Below, piece by piece: positions 1 through 5,190 of a DNA stretch of 5,190 nt. The position numbers and the translations under genes are program-made. Origin of the DNA: Weeksellaceae bacterium (GTDB lineage Bacteria > Bacteroidota > Bacteroidia > Flavobacteriales > Weeksellaceae); NCBI GenBank assembly GCA_022701475.1, contig JAKOOI010000387.1, positions 1 through 5,190 of the forward strand. The letters run 5' to 3'. Below the pieces are notes generated by a model that did no database searches, was not told the DNA's origin, and worked only from the letters and a program-made list of their open reading frames with translations. Position 1 is the stretch's first letter. Each line of letters starts with the position of its first letter.

Positions 1-340
1 AAACGTACCTGCCGCGATCAAAGAAACGATTGAAGATGCCGGGCTTTCTATCGGGGACATCAATAAAATCCTTATCCACCAGGCCAATGCCAAAATGGAT
101 TATGCCATGATCGAAAGACTTCACAAACTCTATGATGTAAAAGAATACGACCATTCCATCTCCCCGATGACGATCCAGGAGTTCGGAAATTCTTCCGTAG
201 CCACCATTCCTACCATGTTTGATCTTATCATTAAAGGAAAAATGGACGGTCATACGTTTAAAGATAAAGGAAACATTGTGATGACTTCGGTAGGTGCCGG
301 AATGAACATCAACGCCATTGTTTACCGATTTCCTAATTAG
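1..340 (+). CDS. Beta-ketoacyl-ACP synthase III family protein (FabH-like), C-terminal part
   Basis: Enzymes of this family condense an acyl-CoA with malonyl-ACP, usually to start fatty-acid synthesis, in the cytoplasm. The gene begins before the window; reading in frame from base 2, 112 residues remain before the TAG at 338-340. Two of the three thiolase-fold catalytic residues are visible: His26 of the fragment in ILIHQAN, and Asn63 in FGNSS (the usual GNTS motif). The active-site Cys would lie upstream. The C-terminal GAGMNINAIVYR matches the glycine-rich final strand of the family. The wording around the His (HQANAKMDYAM) and the extra residues before the last strand differ from my recollection of classic housekeeping FabH, so this may be a paralogue serving a specialised lipid or pigment; that is inference, and I give no gene symbol. 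A terminator follows 26 bases after the stop, so this is the last gene of its transcript. Confidence 0.9.
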   Translation, partial: NVPAAIKETIEDAGLSIGDINKILIHQANAKMDYAMIERLHKLYDVKEYDHSISPMTIQEFGNSSVATIPTMFDLIIKGKMDGHTFKDKGNIVMTSVGAGMNINAIVYRFPN

Positions 341-350
341 TTGAATATAA

Positions 351-364
351 TATAATTAATTATA
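351..364. other. Perfect 14-bp A/T palindrome between the synthase stop and its terminator
   Basis: TATAATTAATTATA reads the same on both strands. It lies 10 bases after the synthase stop codon and directly before the terminator hairpin. It could be a protein-binding site or part of a promoter for the next gene, but it contains only A and T in an AT-rich spacer and may be chance. Confidence 0.3.
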
Positions 365-365
365 G

Positions 366-400
366 AGAAGCACAGGGAAATTATCCTTTGTGCTTTTTTT
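366..400 (+). terminator. Rho-independent terminator after the ketoacyl synthase gene
   Basis: A 9-bp stem pairs AGCACAGGG (369-377) with CCTTTGTGCT (385-394), including two G-U pairs. The loop is about 8 bases, and the 3' arm runs into a tract of seven T (394-400). The bases just before the stem (AGA, 366-368) can pair with part of the T tract. This is the classic intrinsic form and suits the end of the upstream gene. Its T tract ends only 10 bases before the ATG of the next gene. Confidence 0.85.
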
Positions 401-410
401 AACCCATGTT

Positions 411-1616
411 ATGCAGAGAAACTTTTTTATCATTGCCGCCCTTTTCCTTTTCCTGGAAGTATATATTTACCAGGCCATCAGGACCTTAACGGATAACTTC
501 TGGCTCAGGACCGGTTACTGGGCAGCCTCGCTCATCATTTACGGGATTTTCGCCTACGAAATCAGTCATTTCAACAGGGCGGAAAGAAGCATGATGAGGG
601 CACAGATCATGATCTCACTGTTCCTGGTTTTCATCCTGCCGAAAGTATTCATCGTCCTGTTTTTATTGATTGACGATATTTTCAGGACGGGAAGTTACCT
701 GATCGGCCTGACCCGGCAGACGGAACATTTCTTTCCGGAGCGGAGGAAATTCCTCAGCCTGGCAGGATTAGGCCTCGGAGGCATTCTGTCGGCCCTTTTC
801 ATCGACGGGATCACCTTCGGGCGGTACCGTCACCGCGTAAGAAAGGTGAAAGTAAAGCTTGCCAACCTTCCCAAAAGCTTCAGGGGCTATAAAATCATCC
901 AGATTTCCGATGTCCACAGCGGCAGCTTTTCCGATCCGGGTAAGCTGCAGCATGCCATCGATCTGATCAACGAGCAGCAGCCGGATCTCGTCCTGTTTAC
1001 CGGAGACATGGTGAACAACGTAGCCGATGAGTTCAAGCCTTTTATTCCACTCTTTTCACAGATAAAAGCCAGAGACGGCAAGTTGTCCGTGCTGGGGAAC
1101 CATGATTACGCAGATTATGTGGAATGGGCTTCCGCAGAGGCGAAAAGGCAGAACCTCGATACGCTGATCGGTTATGAAAAGCAGGCCGGGTTCGATATGC
1201 TGAGGAATGAACACCGGATTATTGAGAAGAACGGTGAAAAGCTGTACATCCTGGGGGTCGAAAACTGGGGTCTGAAACCTTTTCCGCAATTCGGCAGGCT
1301 GGATGACGCTTTAAAAGGCGTACCGGAATCCGCAACAAAAATTCTGATGAGCCATGACCCTACCCACTTCGATTATGTGGTGAAGAAGCATCCGGGCAAC
1401 GTTCATCTTACCCTATCCGGGCATACCCATGGCATGCAGTTCGGCCTTGATCTCAAGAATGTAAGATGGTCGCCGGTACAGTACCGCTACCCGAAATGGG
1501 CAGACCTGTATGAAAGCGAAGGGAAAATGCTGTATGTCAACAGAGGCTTCGGCGTCCTGGGATATCCCGGAAGAGTCGGTGTCCTGCCGGAAATCACGCT
1601 TTTTGAATTGGCATAA
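411..1616 (+). CDS. Membrane-anchored metallophosphoesterase (YkuE/YaeI-like)
   Basis: This calcineurin-like phosphoesterase has 401 residues. The catalytic domain (about 160-400) carries every two-metal motif: DVH (Asp167, His169), GDMVNN (Asp199), GNHD (Asn230, His231, Asp232), MSHDP (His315) and GHTHG (His338, His340). The N-terminal half is hydrophobic, with likely membrane segments near 5-22, 37-52, 67-88 and 115-132, followed by a basic stretch (138-149). Relatives hydrolyse phosphoesters at the membrane surface, and some act on lipid pyrophosphates such as UDP-diacylglucosamine; the substrate here cannot be told from sequence. A twin-arginine-like ERRKFLSLAGLG sits just before the last membrane segment. 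I chose the ATG at 411. An in-frame GTG at 390 would add seven residues but lies inside the upstream terminator stem. No Shine-Dalgarno sequence is visible. The gene stands alone and converges on the deacetylase-like gene. Family assignment is firm; substrate and topology are open. Confidence 0.92.
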   Translation: MQRNFFIIAALFLFLEVYIYQAIRTLTDNFWLRTGYWAASLIIYGIFAYEISHFNRAERSMMRAQIMISLFLVFILPKVFIVLFLLIDDIFRTGSYLIGLTRQTEHFFPERRKFLSLAGLGLGGILSALFIDGITFGRYRHRVRKVKVKLANLPKSFRGYKIIQISDVHSGSFSDPGKLQHAIDLINEQQPDLVLFTGDMVNNVADEFKPFIPLFSQIKARDGKLSVLGNHDYADYVEWASAEAKRQNLDTLIGYEKQAGFDMLRNEHRIIEKNGEKLYILGVENWGLKPFPQFGRLDDALKGVPESATKILMSHDPTHFDYVVKKHPGNVHLTLSGHTHGMQFGLDLKNVRWSPVQYRYPKWADLYESEGKMLYVNRGFGVLGYPGRVGVLPEITLFELA

Positions 1617-1638
1617 CGATCCGAGAATTCATGATTTG

Positions 1639-1708
1639 AAATTCAGGGTTCAAAAGCATGATCCGGACAACATTTTACATTGAATTTTGAATTTTGAATC
1701 CTGAATTT
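1639..1708. repeat. Inverted repeat (17-bp arms) at the convergent gene junction
   Basis: The left arm, AAATTCAGGGTTCAAAA (1639-1655), pairs with the right arm, TTTTGAATCCTGAATTT (1692-1708), with a single G-T wobble over 17 positions. A 36-base loop separates the arms. The right arm runs into the stop codon of the minus-strand gene (1707-1709). It sits between two converging genes, where a bidirectional transcript-end structure would be expected, but neither direction has a clear T tract after the stem. Confidence 0.7.
1680..1707. repeat. Four tandem TTGAATT-type heptads
   Basis: Bases 1680-1707 split exactly into four 7-base units: TTGAATT, TTGAATT, TTGAATC and CTGAATT. The last unit ends at the edge of the stop codon of the minus-strand gene. 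The left arm of the surrounding inverted repeat, read on the other strand, holds two more such units (TTGAACC, CTGAATT). The array is short and A/T-rich, so slippage is a simple explanation. Confidence 0.6.
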
Positions 1709-2459
1709 AAAAAAGATAATCTTTCATCCGGGAAGTGGCAAGTTCTTTCCCGTTGATCCAGGTAAGGAGGGCATCTAATTTGTCCTCCATTTTTTTGCCC
1801 GAATTCATCCTCCGGTGGAAAGGCACCCGGAAGCTGTGCTTGTCAAAATCGGTAAACTGCCAGGAATTCAGGTAAATCAGCACAAACTCATCATTTTTCA
1901 GGGTTTCGAAAACCATGTTCTGATAGTATTTCATCGGCAGCAGCTGGAATACAAAATCGTTGTACGGCAGCTGGCTGTAGGGTGAAATGCTTTCCGGGAC
2001 AATGCTCATCCCGTCGGTTTCACGGATGCCGGTCTCCCGTTTCAGCCGTTTCAGAGGAAAAAGAATCTCCGCATGGTCTATATTGGAAATATATCCGAAC
2101 CCGAGCATTTTCAGGCTTTCCGCCGGAAGCCTGCAGTCTTTCTGGCGTATGCCTTTTACCTGCTTCTCCAGCAGATCCTGTACGTATTTTTTTGCTTCTT
2201 CCACTTCCTGAAGAGTGGAATGGTCATTATAGAAAGCAATCTCGTGGCCTTTATATGCAATAGACTTCAGCAATGCCGGCAGCTTTGCTGCAATGGATAC
2301 TTCCACAAAAAAACTGGCCTTGACGTCATGCACTTCCAGGATCCGCAGAATGGCTTTGGTATTTCCCTCTGAAATCTTCAGTCTTTCTTCACCGGAAACC
2401 TGAATCCCGTTTTTTGTTTCAGCTTCAATGGTGACGATGTTAAAAGTCAGTAAGATCAT
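1707..2459 (-). CDS. Polysaccharide deacetylase-like protein with degenerate active site
   Basis: A 250-residue protein without signal peptide or membrane segment. Its pattern follows the NodB-fold carbohydrate esterase 4 family: first strand MILLTFN, KASFFVEVS (47-55), GHEIAF (71-76), GIRQ (103-106), and a late strand EFVLIYLNSWQFTDF (191-205). Active members use Asp in motif 1, two His in motif 2 and a His in the last motif to bind metal and deacetylate sugar polymers. Here motif 1 has Asn7 in place of the Asp. Motif 2 reads FYNDHS (76-81), where I would expect a pattern like SHxxSH. The last motif has Asn198 where relatives have His (HPWEFTD becomes NSWQFTD). Only Arg105 seems kept. It is therefore probably not an active deacetylase, though the frame is intact and the fold looks preserved. 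It lies 131 bp downstream of tdh on the same strand, with hairpins between. Residue comparison is from memory of the family, not an alignment. Confidence 0.75.
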   Translation of the reverse strand: MILLTFNIVTIEAETKNGIQVSGEERLKISEGNTKAILRILEVHDVKASFFVEVSIAAKLPALLKSIAYKGHEIAFYNDHSTLQEVEEAKKYVQDLLEKQVKGIRQKDCRLPAESLKMLGFGYISNIDHAEILFPLKRLKRETGIRETDGMSIVPESISPYSQLPYNDFVFQLLPMKYYQNMVFETLKNDEFVLIYLNSWQFTDFDKHSFRVPFHRRMNSGKKMEDKLDALLTWINGKELATSRMKDYLF

Positions 2460-2513
2460 TCAGTATGCTTTAATTTTTTGCTACTTTGTATAGAGCAGTG
2501 GTTTGATAACCGA

Positions 2514-2552
2514 ACTGATGAAGCCTGCGGATCAGGCATAGGCTTCATCAGT
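2514..2552. repeat. Perfect 13-bp hairpin between tdh and the deacetylase-like gene
   Basis: ACTGATGAAGCCT (2514-2526) and AGGCTTCATCAGT (2540-2552) are exact reverse complements around a 13-base loop. An alternative small stem, GCCTG/CAGGC (2523-2527 with 2533-2537), competes for the inner left arm. On the plus strand the stem is followed by a broken T-rich run (TTGTTTCTTT); on the minus strand, the sense of both neighbours, only TTCGGTTATC follows. It may end the tdh transcript or shape the leader of the downstream gene. Confidence 0.65.
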
Positions 2553-2563
2553 ACTGTTGTTTC

Positions 2564-2582
2564 TTTACGGCCCTGCCGTAAA
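2564..2582. repeat. Perfect 8-bp hairpin just after tdh
   Basis: TTTACGGC (2564-2571) and GCCGTAAA (2575-2582) are exact reverse complements around a 3-base loop. In the tdh direction it begins 8 bases after the stop codon, a usual place for a transcript-end hairpin. The bases after it on the minus strand (GAAACAAC) lack a T tract, so it is not a standard intrinsic terminator. It may act in tandem with the larger hairpin further on, or protect the 3' end of the mRNA. Confidence 0.55.
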
Positions 2583-2590
2583 AAGAAGGG

Positions 2591-3559
2591 TTATATATTT
2601 TTATTCAGTTTTACCCTGAGGTTTTTCACCATGTCTTTTGTCATTTCGCTGATACCGAAGTCATAGCTGAGGCCCCAGTCTTTCTTCGCTACGGAATCAT
2701 CAATCGATGCCGGCCAGGAGTCGGCGATCTGCTGCCTGAAGTCAGGTTGATAACCGATCTCAAATCCCGGAATTTCTTTTTTGATTTCTTCTGCCAGTTC
2801 TTTCGGAGTGAAAGACATGCCGCCCAGGTTATAGGAAGAACGCACCGTAAGGCTTTCTTTCGGTGCCTCCATCAGTTTCAGGGTTGCATTGATGGCATCA
2901 TCCATGTACAGCATCGGCATTCCGGTATTTTCGGATATAAAGCTGGTGTATTTTCCTTCTTCGATGGCTTCGTAAAAAATCTCCACGGCATAATCTGTTG
3001 TTCCGCCGCCTGCCGGGGTTTTCCAGGAGATCAATCCGGGATAGCGGATGCTTCTTACATCCACGCCGTGCTTATCGAAATAATACTCGCACCACTTCTC
3101 GCCTGCCATCTTGGAAATTCCATAAACCGTTGTAGGGTTCAGCACCACGTCCTGCCCTACGTTTTCCTTAGGGATCCCTTTTCCGAACACGGCGATGGAA
3201 CTCGGCCAGAAGATCTTTTGGATCAGCCCTTCTTTAGCCATTTCACAGAAGTGAAGAAGCGGCTCCAGGTTCAGTTTCCAGGCAAACACAGGCTGCTTCT
3301 CAGAAGTTCCGGACAGCAGGGAGGCTAAATGATAAACGGTGGTAATATCATAATCCTTAATCACCTGTCTTACCAGTTGGGTATTGGTAACATCCATTCT
3401 TTCATAATGTCCGGCGGCGGTAATGTCTTTCTGCCATCGGTCCAGTCCCGAAGCAACTATATTTTCTGCTCCGTGGATCTCAACCAGCCTGTTGGTAAGT
3501 TCGGTGCCGATCTGCCCTAAGGCGCCGGTAATCAATATTCTTTCCGTGTGGGATTCCAT
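2591..3559 (-). CDS. tdh: L-threonine 3-dehydrogenase, short-chain (SDR) type
   Basis: This enzyme oxidises L-threonine with NAD+ to 2-amino-3-ketobutyrate, which a CoA ligase (Kbl) then splits to glycine and acetyl-CoA in the cytoplasm. The 322-residue protein is full length for the epimerase-like threonine dehydrogenases known from Flavobacterium and Cytophaga, which are unrelated to the zinc-dependent E. coli enzyme. It shows the NAD-binding GALGQIG (12-18), Ser residues in WPSS (118-121) and the catalytic YGISK (Tyr146, Lys150). It also has signatures that separate this family from sugar epimerases: VDVRSIRYPGLISWKT (166-181), GGGTTDYA (184-191), PMLYMDDA (215-222), RSSYNLGGMSFTP (240-252) and PDFRQQIADSWP (272-283). 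The ATG at 3559 puts the Rossmann motif 12 residues in, as expected. No kbl gene is adjacent. A good promoter element lies 27 bases upstream, and hairpins follow the stop, so it is probably transcribed largely on its own. Confidence 0.93.
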   Translation of the reverse strand: MESHTERILITGALGQIGTELTNRLVEIHGAENIVASGLDRWQKDITAAGHYERMDVTNTQLVRQVIKDYDITTVYHLASLLSGTSEKQPVFAWKLNLEPLLHFCEMAKEGLIQKIFWPSSIAVFGKGIPKENVGQDVVLNPTTVYGISKMAGEKWCEYYFDKHGVDVRSIRYPGLISWKTPAGGGTTDYAVEIFYEAIEEGKYTSFISENTGMPMLYMDDAINATLKLMEAPKESLTVRSSYNLGGMSFTPKELAEEIKKEIPGFEIGYQPDFRQQIADSWPASIDDSVAKKDWGLSYDFGISEMTKDMVKNLRVKLNKNI

Positions 3560-3585
3560 TGTACGTTCGTATTAGTGATATCAGG

Positions 3586-3621
3586 CAAAAATAAATATTT
3601 TAAGCCCTATCTTAAAACAAA
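3586..3621 (-). promoter_or_regulatory. Predicted Bacteroidota-type promoter for tdh
   Basis: On the minus strand, TATTTTTG (3593 down to 3586) is a full match to the Bacteroidota -7 element TAnnTTTG. A TTTG (3621 down to 3618) lies upstream as a possible -33 element. The 24-base gap between them is a little longer than usual. A start site a few bases beyond 3586 would give a leader of roughly 20 bases before the tdh ATG at 3559. Confidence 0.5.
3598..3617. promoter_or_regulatory. Operator-like dyad in the tdh/ggt divergent region
   Basis: TTTTAAG (3598-3604) and CTTAAAA (3611-3617) form a perfect inverted repeat with 7-base arms and a 6-base spacer. It falls between the predicted -7 and -33 elements of tdh and 33 bases before the ggt start, a position from which a bound regulator could affect either gene. 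No regulator gene is in the window, and the sequence is AT-rich, so the role is inference. Confidence 0.4.
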
Positions 3622-3649
3622 ATCGTAAATTCGGGTATAAAATTTAGTT

Positions 3650-5190
3650 ATGAAGAAGGTTGCCGCTTTATTTATTGTTTTTTCCTGCACAGTATCAGCA
3701 CAATACACGGATTTCAATATCATCAAGGAAGTCAAGGTAAAAAATAAAGGCGTAGTGGTTTCTGCCCATCCGCTGGCCAGTGAGGCTGGAGCGGAAATGC
3801 TGAGGGCAGGCGGAAATGCTTATGATGCGGTGGTGGCCACGCAATATGCACTGGCGGTGGTGTATCCGCAGGCAGGAAACATCGGCGGCGGCGGATTTCT
3901 GGTAGGGGTAAAGAACAACGGCGAAAAATTCACCCTCGATTACCGTGAAACGGCACCGGAAAAAGCAACTCATGATATGTACATCAATAAAAGCGGGAAA
4001 GCAGACACCGGGCTTTCCCAGTACGGAAGGCTGGCATCCGGCATTCCCGGAAGCGTGGCCGGGTTCTTTGCCACCCTGAAATACTGCAGGCTCCCGATGG
4101 ACAAGCTGATTGCGCCGGCCATCGACCTGGCAGAAAAAGGATTTGCCGTAACGGCTCAGGAAGCCGCACTGCTGAATGCCCACAAAGAAAACTTTCAGAA
4201 ACATAATTCCTCGCCAACAGTCTTTGTTAAAAATACACCCTGGAAAGCCGGTGACCTTCTGGTACAGATGGACCTGGCCGAAACCCTGAAAAGAATCCGG
4301 AAAATGGGACTGAAAGGGTTCTACGAAGGACAGACCGCCGGACTTATGGTTGCCGAAATGCAGAAAGGAAACGGGATCATCACGCCGGAAGACCTCAGGA
4401 ATTATAAAGTTGCGGAAAGGAAAGCCCTGGAATTCGATTACAAAGGAAGCCATGTCGTATCCATGCCTCTTCCCTCCAGCGGCGGGATCCTGCTGGCCCA
4501 GATGCTGAAAATGGCAGGATACGAAAACCTTGAAAAATATAAACAGAATGATACAAGAGCGGTCCAGGTGATGATAGAAGCCGAAAGAAGAGCTTTTGCG
4601 GACAGGGCCAAATACATGGGCGATCCGGATTTCATCAAAGACAAAACCCAATACCTGATCTCGGATGAGTATCTGAAAAACCGCTGGAAAAACTTCAGTT
4701 TCAGCAAAGCCACCCCGAGTTCCGAGGTTGGAAAGATCATCAGCCAGCCTAAGGAATCCACGGAAACCACCCATATTTCCGTTTTGGATAAAGAAGGGAA
4801 TGCAGCTGCGGTAACCACTACCCTGAACGGATTGTACGGCAGTAAAGTAGTGGTTTCCGGGGCCGGTTTTTTCCTCAATAACGAAATGGATGATTTTTCC
4901 GTTAAGCCCGGTGTTCCGAATATGTTCGGTGCAGTAGGCGGTGAAGCCAATTCCATCCACCCTAATAAACGGATGCTTTCTTCCATGACGCCTACCGTGG
5001 TCCTGAAAGACGGGAAACCGCATATGGTGGTAGGAACGCCCGGCGGAACTACGATTCCTACTTCCGTGTACCAGTCGGTGGTAGACGTTATAGATTTTAA
5101 GCTGAACGCCAATACCGCCGTCAATGCTCCTAAATTCCACCATCAGTGGCTCCCTGAAACGGTGGCTTTTGAAAAAGATTTCCCCGAGAA
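3650..5190 (+). CDS. ggt: Gamma-glutamyltransferase (exported), 3' end outside the window
   Basis: This N-terminal nucleophile hydrolase/transferase cleaves the gamma-glutamyl bond of glutathione and related peptides, normally in the periplasm after self-cleavage into two subunits. The first 513 residues are present; the frame is open to the edge, and E. coli Ggt has about 580. A Sec signal peptide (MKKVAALFIVFSCTVSA, cut near 17/18) supports the ATG at 3650. The large-subunit motif LDYRETAP (97-103) holds Arg99, which binds the substrate carboxylate. Cleavage is expected before Thr373 in ETTHISVLD (372-380), making Thr373 the nucleophile. The small subunit continues with VTTTLNG (388-394), NNEMDDFS (410-417), a lid-loop segment KPGVPNMFGAVGG (419-431), LSSMTPT (443-449) and GTPGGTT (462-468). 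All the substrate-binding signatures appear intact, so an active enzyme is likely. It is transcribed divergently from tdh with a 90-bp spacer; I found no convincing promoter of its own. Confidence 0.95.
   Translation, partial: MKKVAALFIVFSCTVSAQYTDFNIIKEVKVKNKGVVVSAHPLASEAGAEMLRAGGNAYDAVVATQYALAVVYPQAGNIGGGGFLVGVKNNGEKFTLDYRETAPEKATHDMYINKSGKADTGLSQYGRLASGIPGSVAGFFATLKYCRLPMDKLIAPAIDLAEKGFAVTAQEAALLNAHKENFQKHNSSPTVFVKNTPWKAGDLLVQMDLAETLKRIRKMGLKGFYEGQTAGLMVAEMQKGNGIITPEDLRNYKVAERKALEFDYKGSHVVSMPLPSSGGILLAQMLKMAGYENLEKYKQNDTRAVQVMIEAERRAFADRAKYMGDPDFIKDKTQYLISDEYLKNRWKNFSFSKATPSSEVGKIISQPKESTETTHISVLDKEGNAAAVTTTLNGLYGSKVVVSGAGFFLNNEMDDFSVKPGVPNMFGAVGGEANSIHPNKRMLSSMTPTVVLKDGKPHMVVGTPGGTTIPTSVYQSVVDVIDFKLNANTAVNAPKFHHQWLPETVAFEKDFPE

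Noticed and set aside
390..410. GTG at 390 as an earlier start of the phosphoesterase
   Set aside because: The GTG falls inside the 3' arm and T tract of the upstream terminator, and the extra residues add nothing to the family pattern; the ATG at 411 begins directly before the first membrane segment.
2472..2492. Plus-strand promoter-like sequences (TAATTTTTTG, TACTTTG)
   Set aside because: Neither has the exact TAnnTTTG form, and no convincing plus-strand gene follows; the downstream sequence is antisense to tdh.
2747..3328. A 193-codon open frame on the plus strand opposite tdh
   Set aside because: It is antisense to an unambiguous threonine dehydrogenase and has no recognisable domain; it is a shadow frame.
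3650..3700. Lipoprotein signal at Cys13 of the gamma-glutamyltransferase
   Set aside because: The residues before the Cys (VFS) fit a lipobox poorly and the hydrophobic core would be too short; cleavage after VSA at residue 17 by signal peptidase I is more likely.
3695..5143. A 482-codon open frame on the minus strand opposite ggt
   Set aside because: It lies wholly antisense to a gene with all gamma-glutamyltransferase motifs. Its translation is rich in His, Phe, Gly and Arg with no recognisable domain, as expected for the shadow of a coding strand with strong codon bias.
1..5190. Mobile element, CRISPR array, tRNA or defence system
   Set aside because: No transposase or integrase frame, regularly spaced repeats, tRNA-like cloverleaf or defence domain is visible, and all long frames are explained by housekeeping families.

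Overview
The window looks like a chromosomal stretch of a Bacteroidota bacterium, most likely a Flavobacteriales member of the Chryseobacterium type. The evidence is the short-chain (SDR) type of threonine dehydrogenase, the absence of Shine-Dalgarno sequences before the starts, AT-rich leaders, a TAnnTTTG-type promoter element, and protein sequences that resemble that group. The base composition seems richer in G+C than is usual for Chryseobacterium, so the genus is only a suggestion.

Layout. (1) 1-340, plus strand: the C-terminal third of a FabH-like beta-ketoacyl-ACP synthase III, followed by an intrinsic terminator (366-400). (2) 411-1616, plus strand: a membrane-anchored metallophosphoesterase of the YkuE/YaeI type with all its metal-site motifs. 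(3) 1617-1706: a convergent junction holding a long inverted repeat built from TTGAATT-like heptads. (4) 1707-2459, minus strand: a small NodB-fold 'polysaccharide deacetylase' whose catalytic positions appear to be substituted, so probably a pseudoenzyme. (5) 2460-2590: a 131-bp spacer with two perfect hairpins. (6) 2591-3559, minus strand: L-threonine 3-dehydrogenase (tdh). (7) 3560-3649: a divergent promoter region with a good Bacteroidota -7 element for tdh and an operator-like dyad. (8) 3650 to the end, plus strand: an exported gamma-glutamyltransferase (ggt), cut by the window edge.

The genes do not form an obvious pathway or operon. They are housekeeping or peripheral functions: fatty-acid initiation or condensation, envelope phosphoester hydrolysis, threonine catabolism, and periplasmic glutathione or gamma-glutamyl peptide turnover. 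I see no mobile element, CRISPR array, tRNA, rRNA or defence system. No gap between genes exceeds about 131 bases. The points most worth a second look are the degraded deacetylase active site, the internal twin-arginine motif in the phosphoesterase, the heptad inverted repeat, the paired hairpins after tdh, and the dyad inside the tdh promoter.
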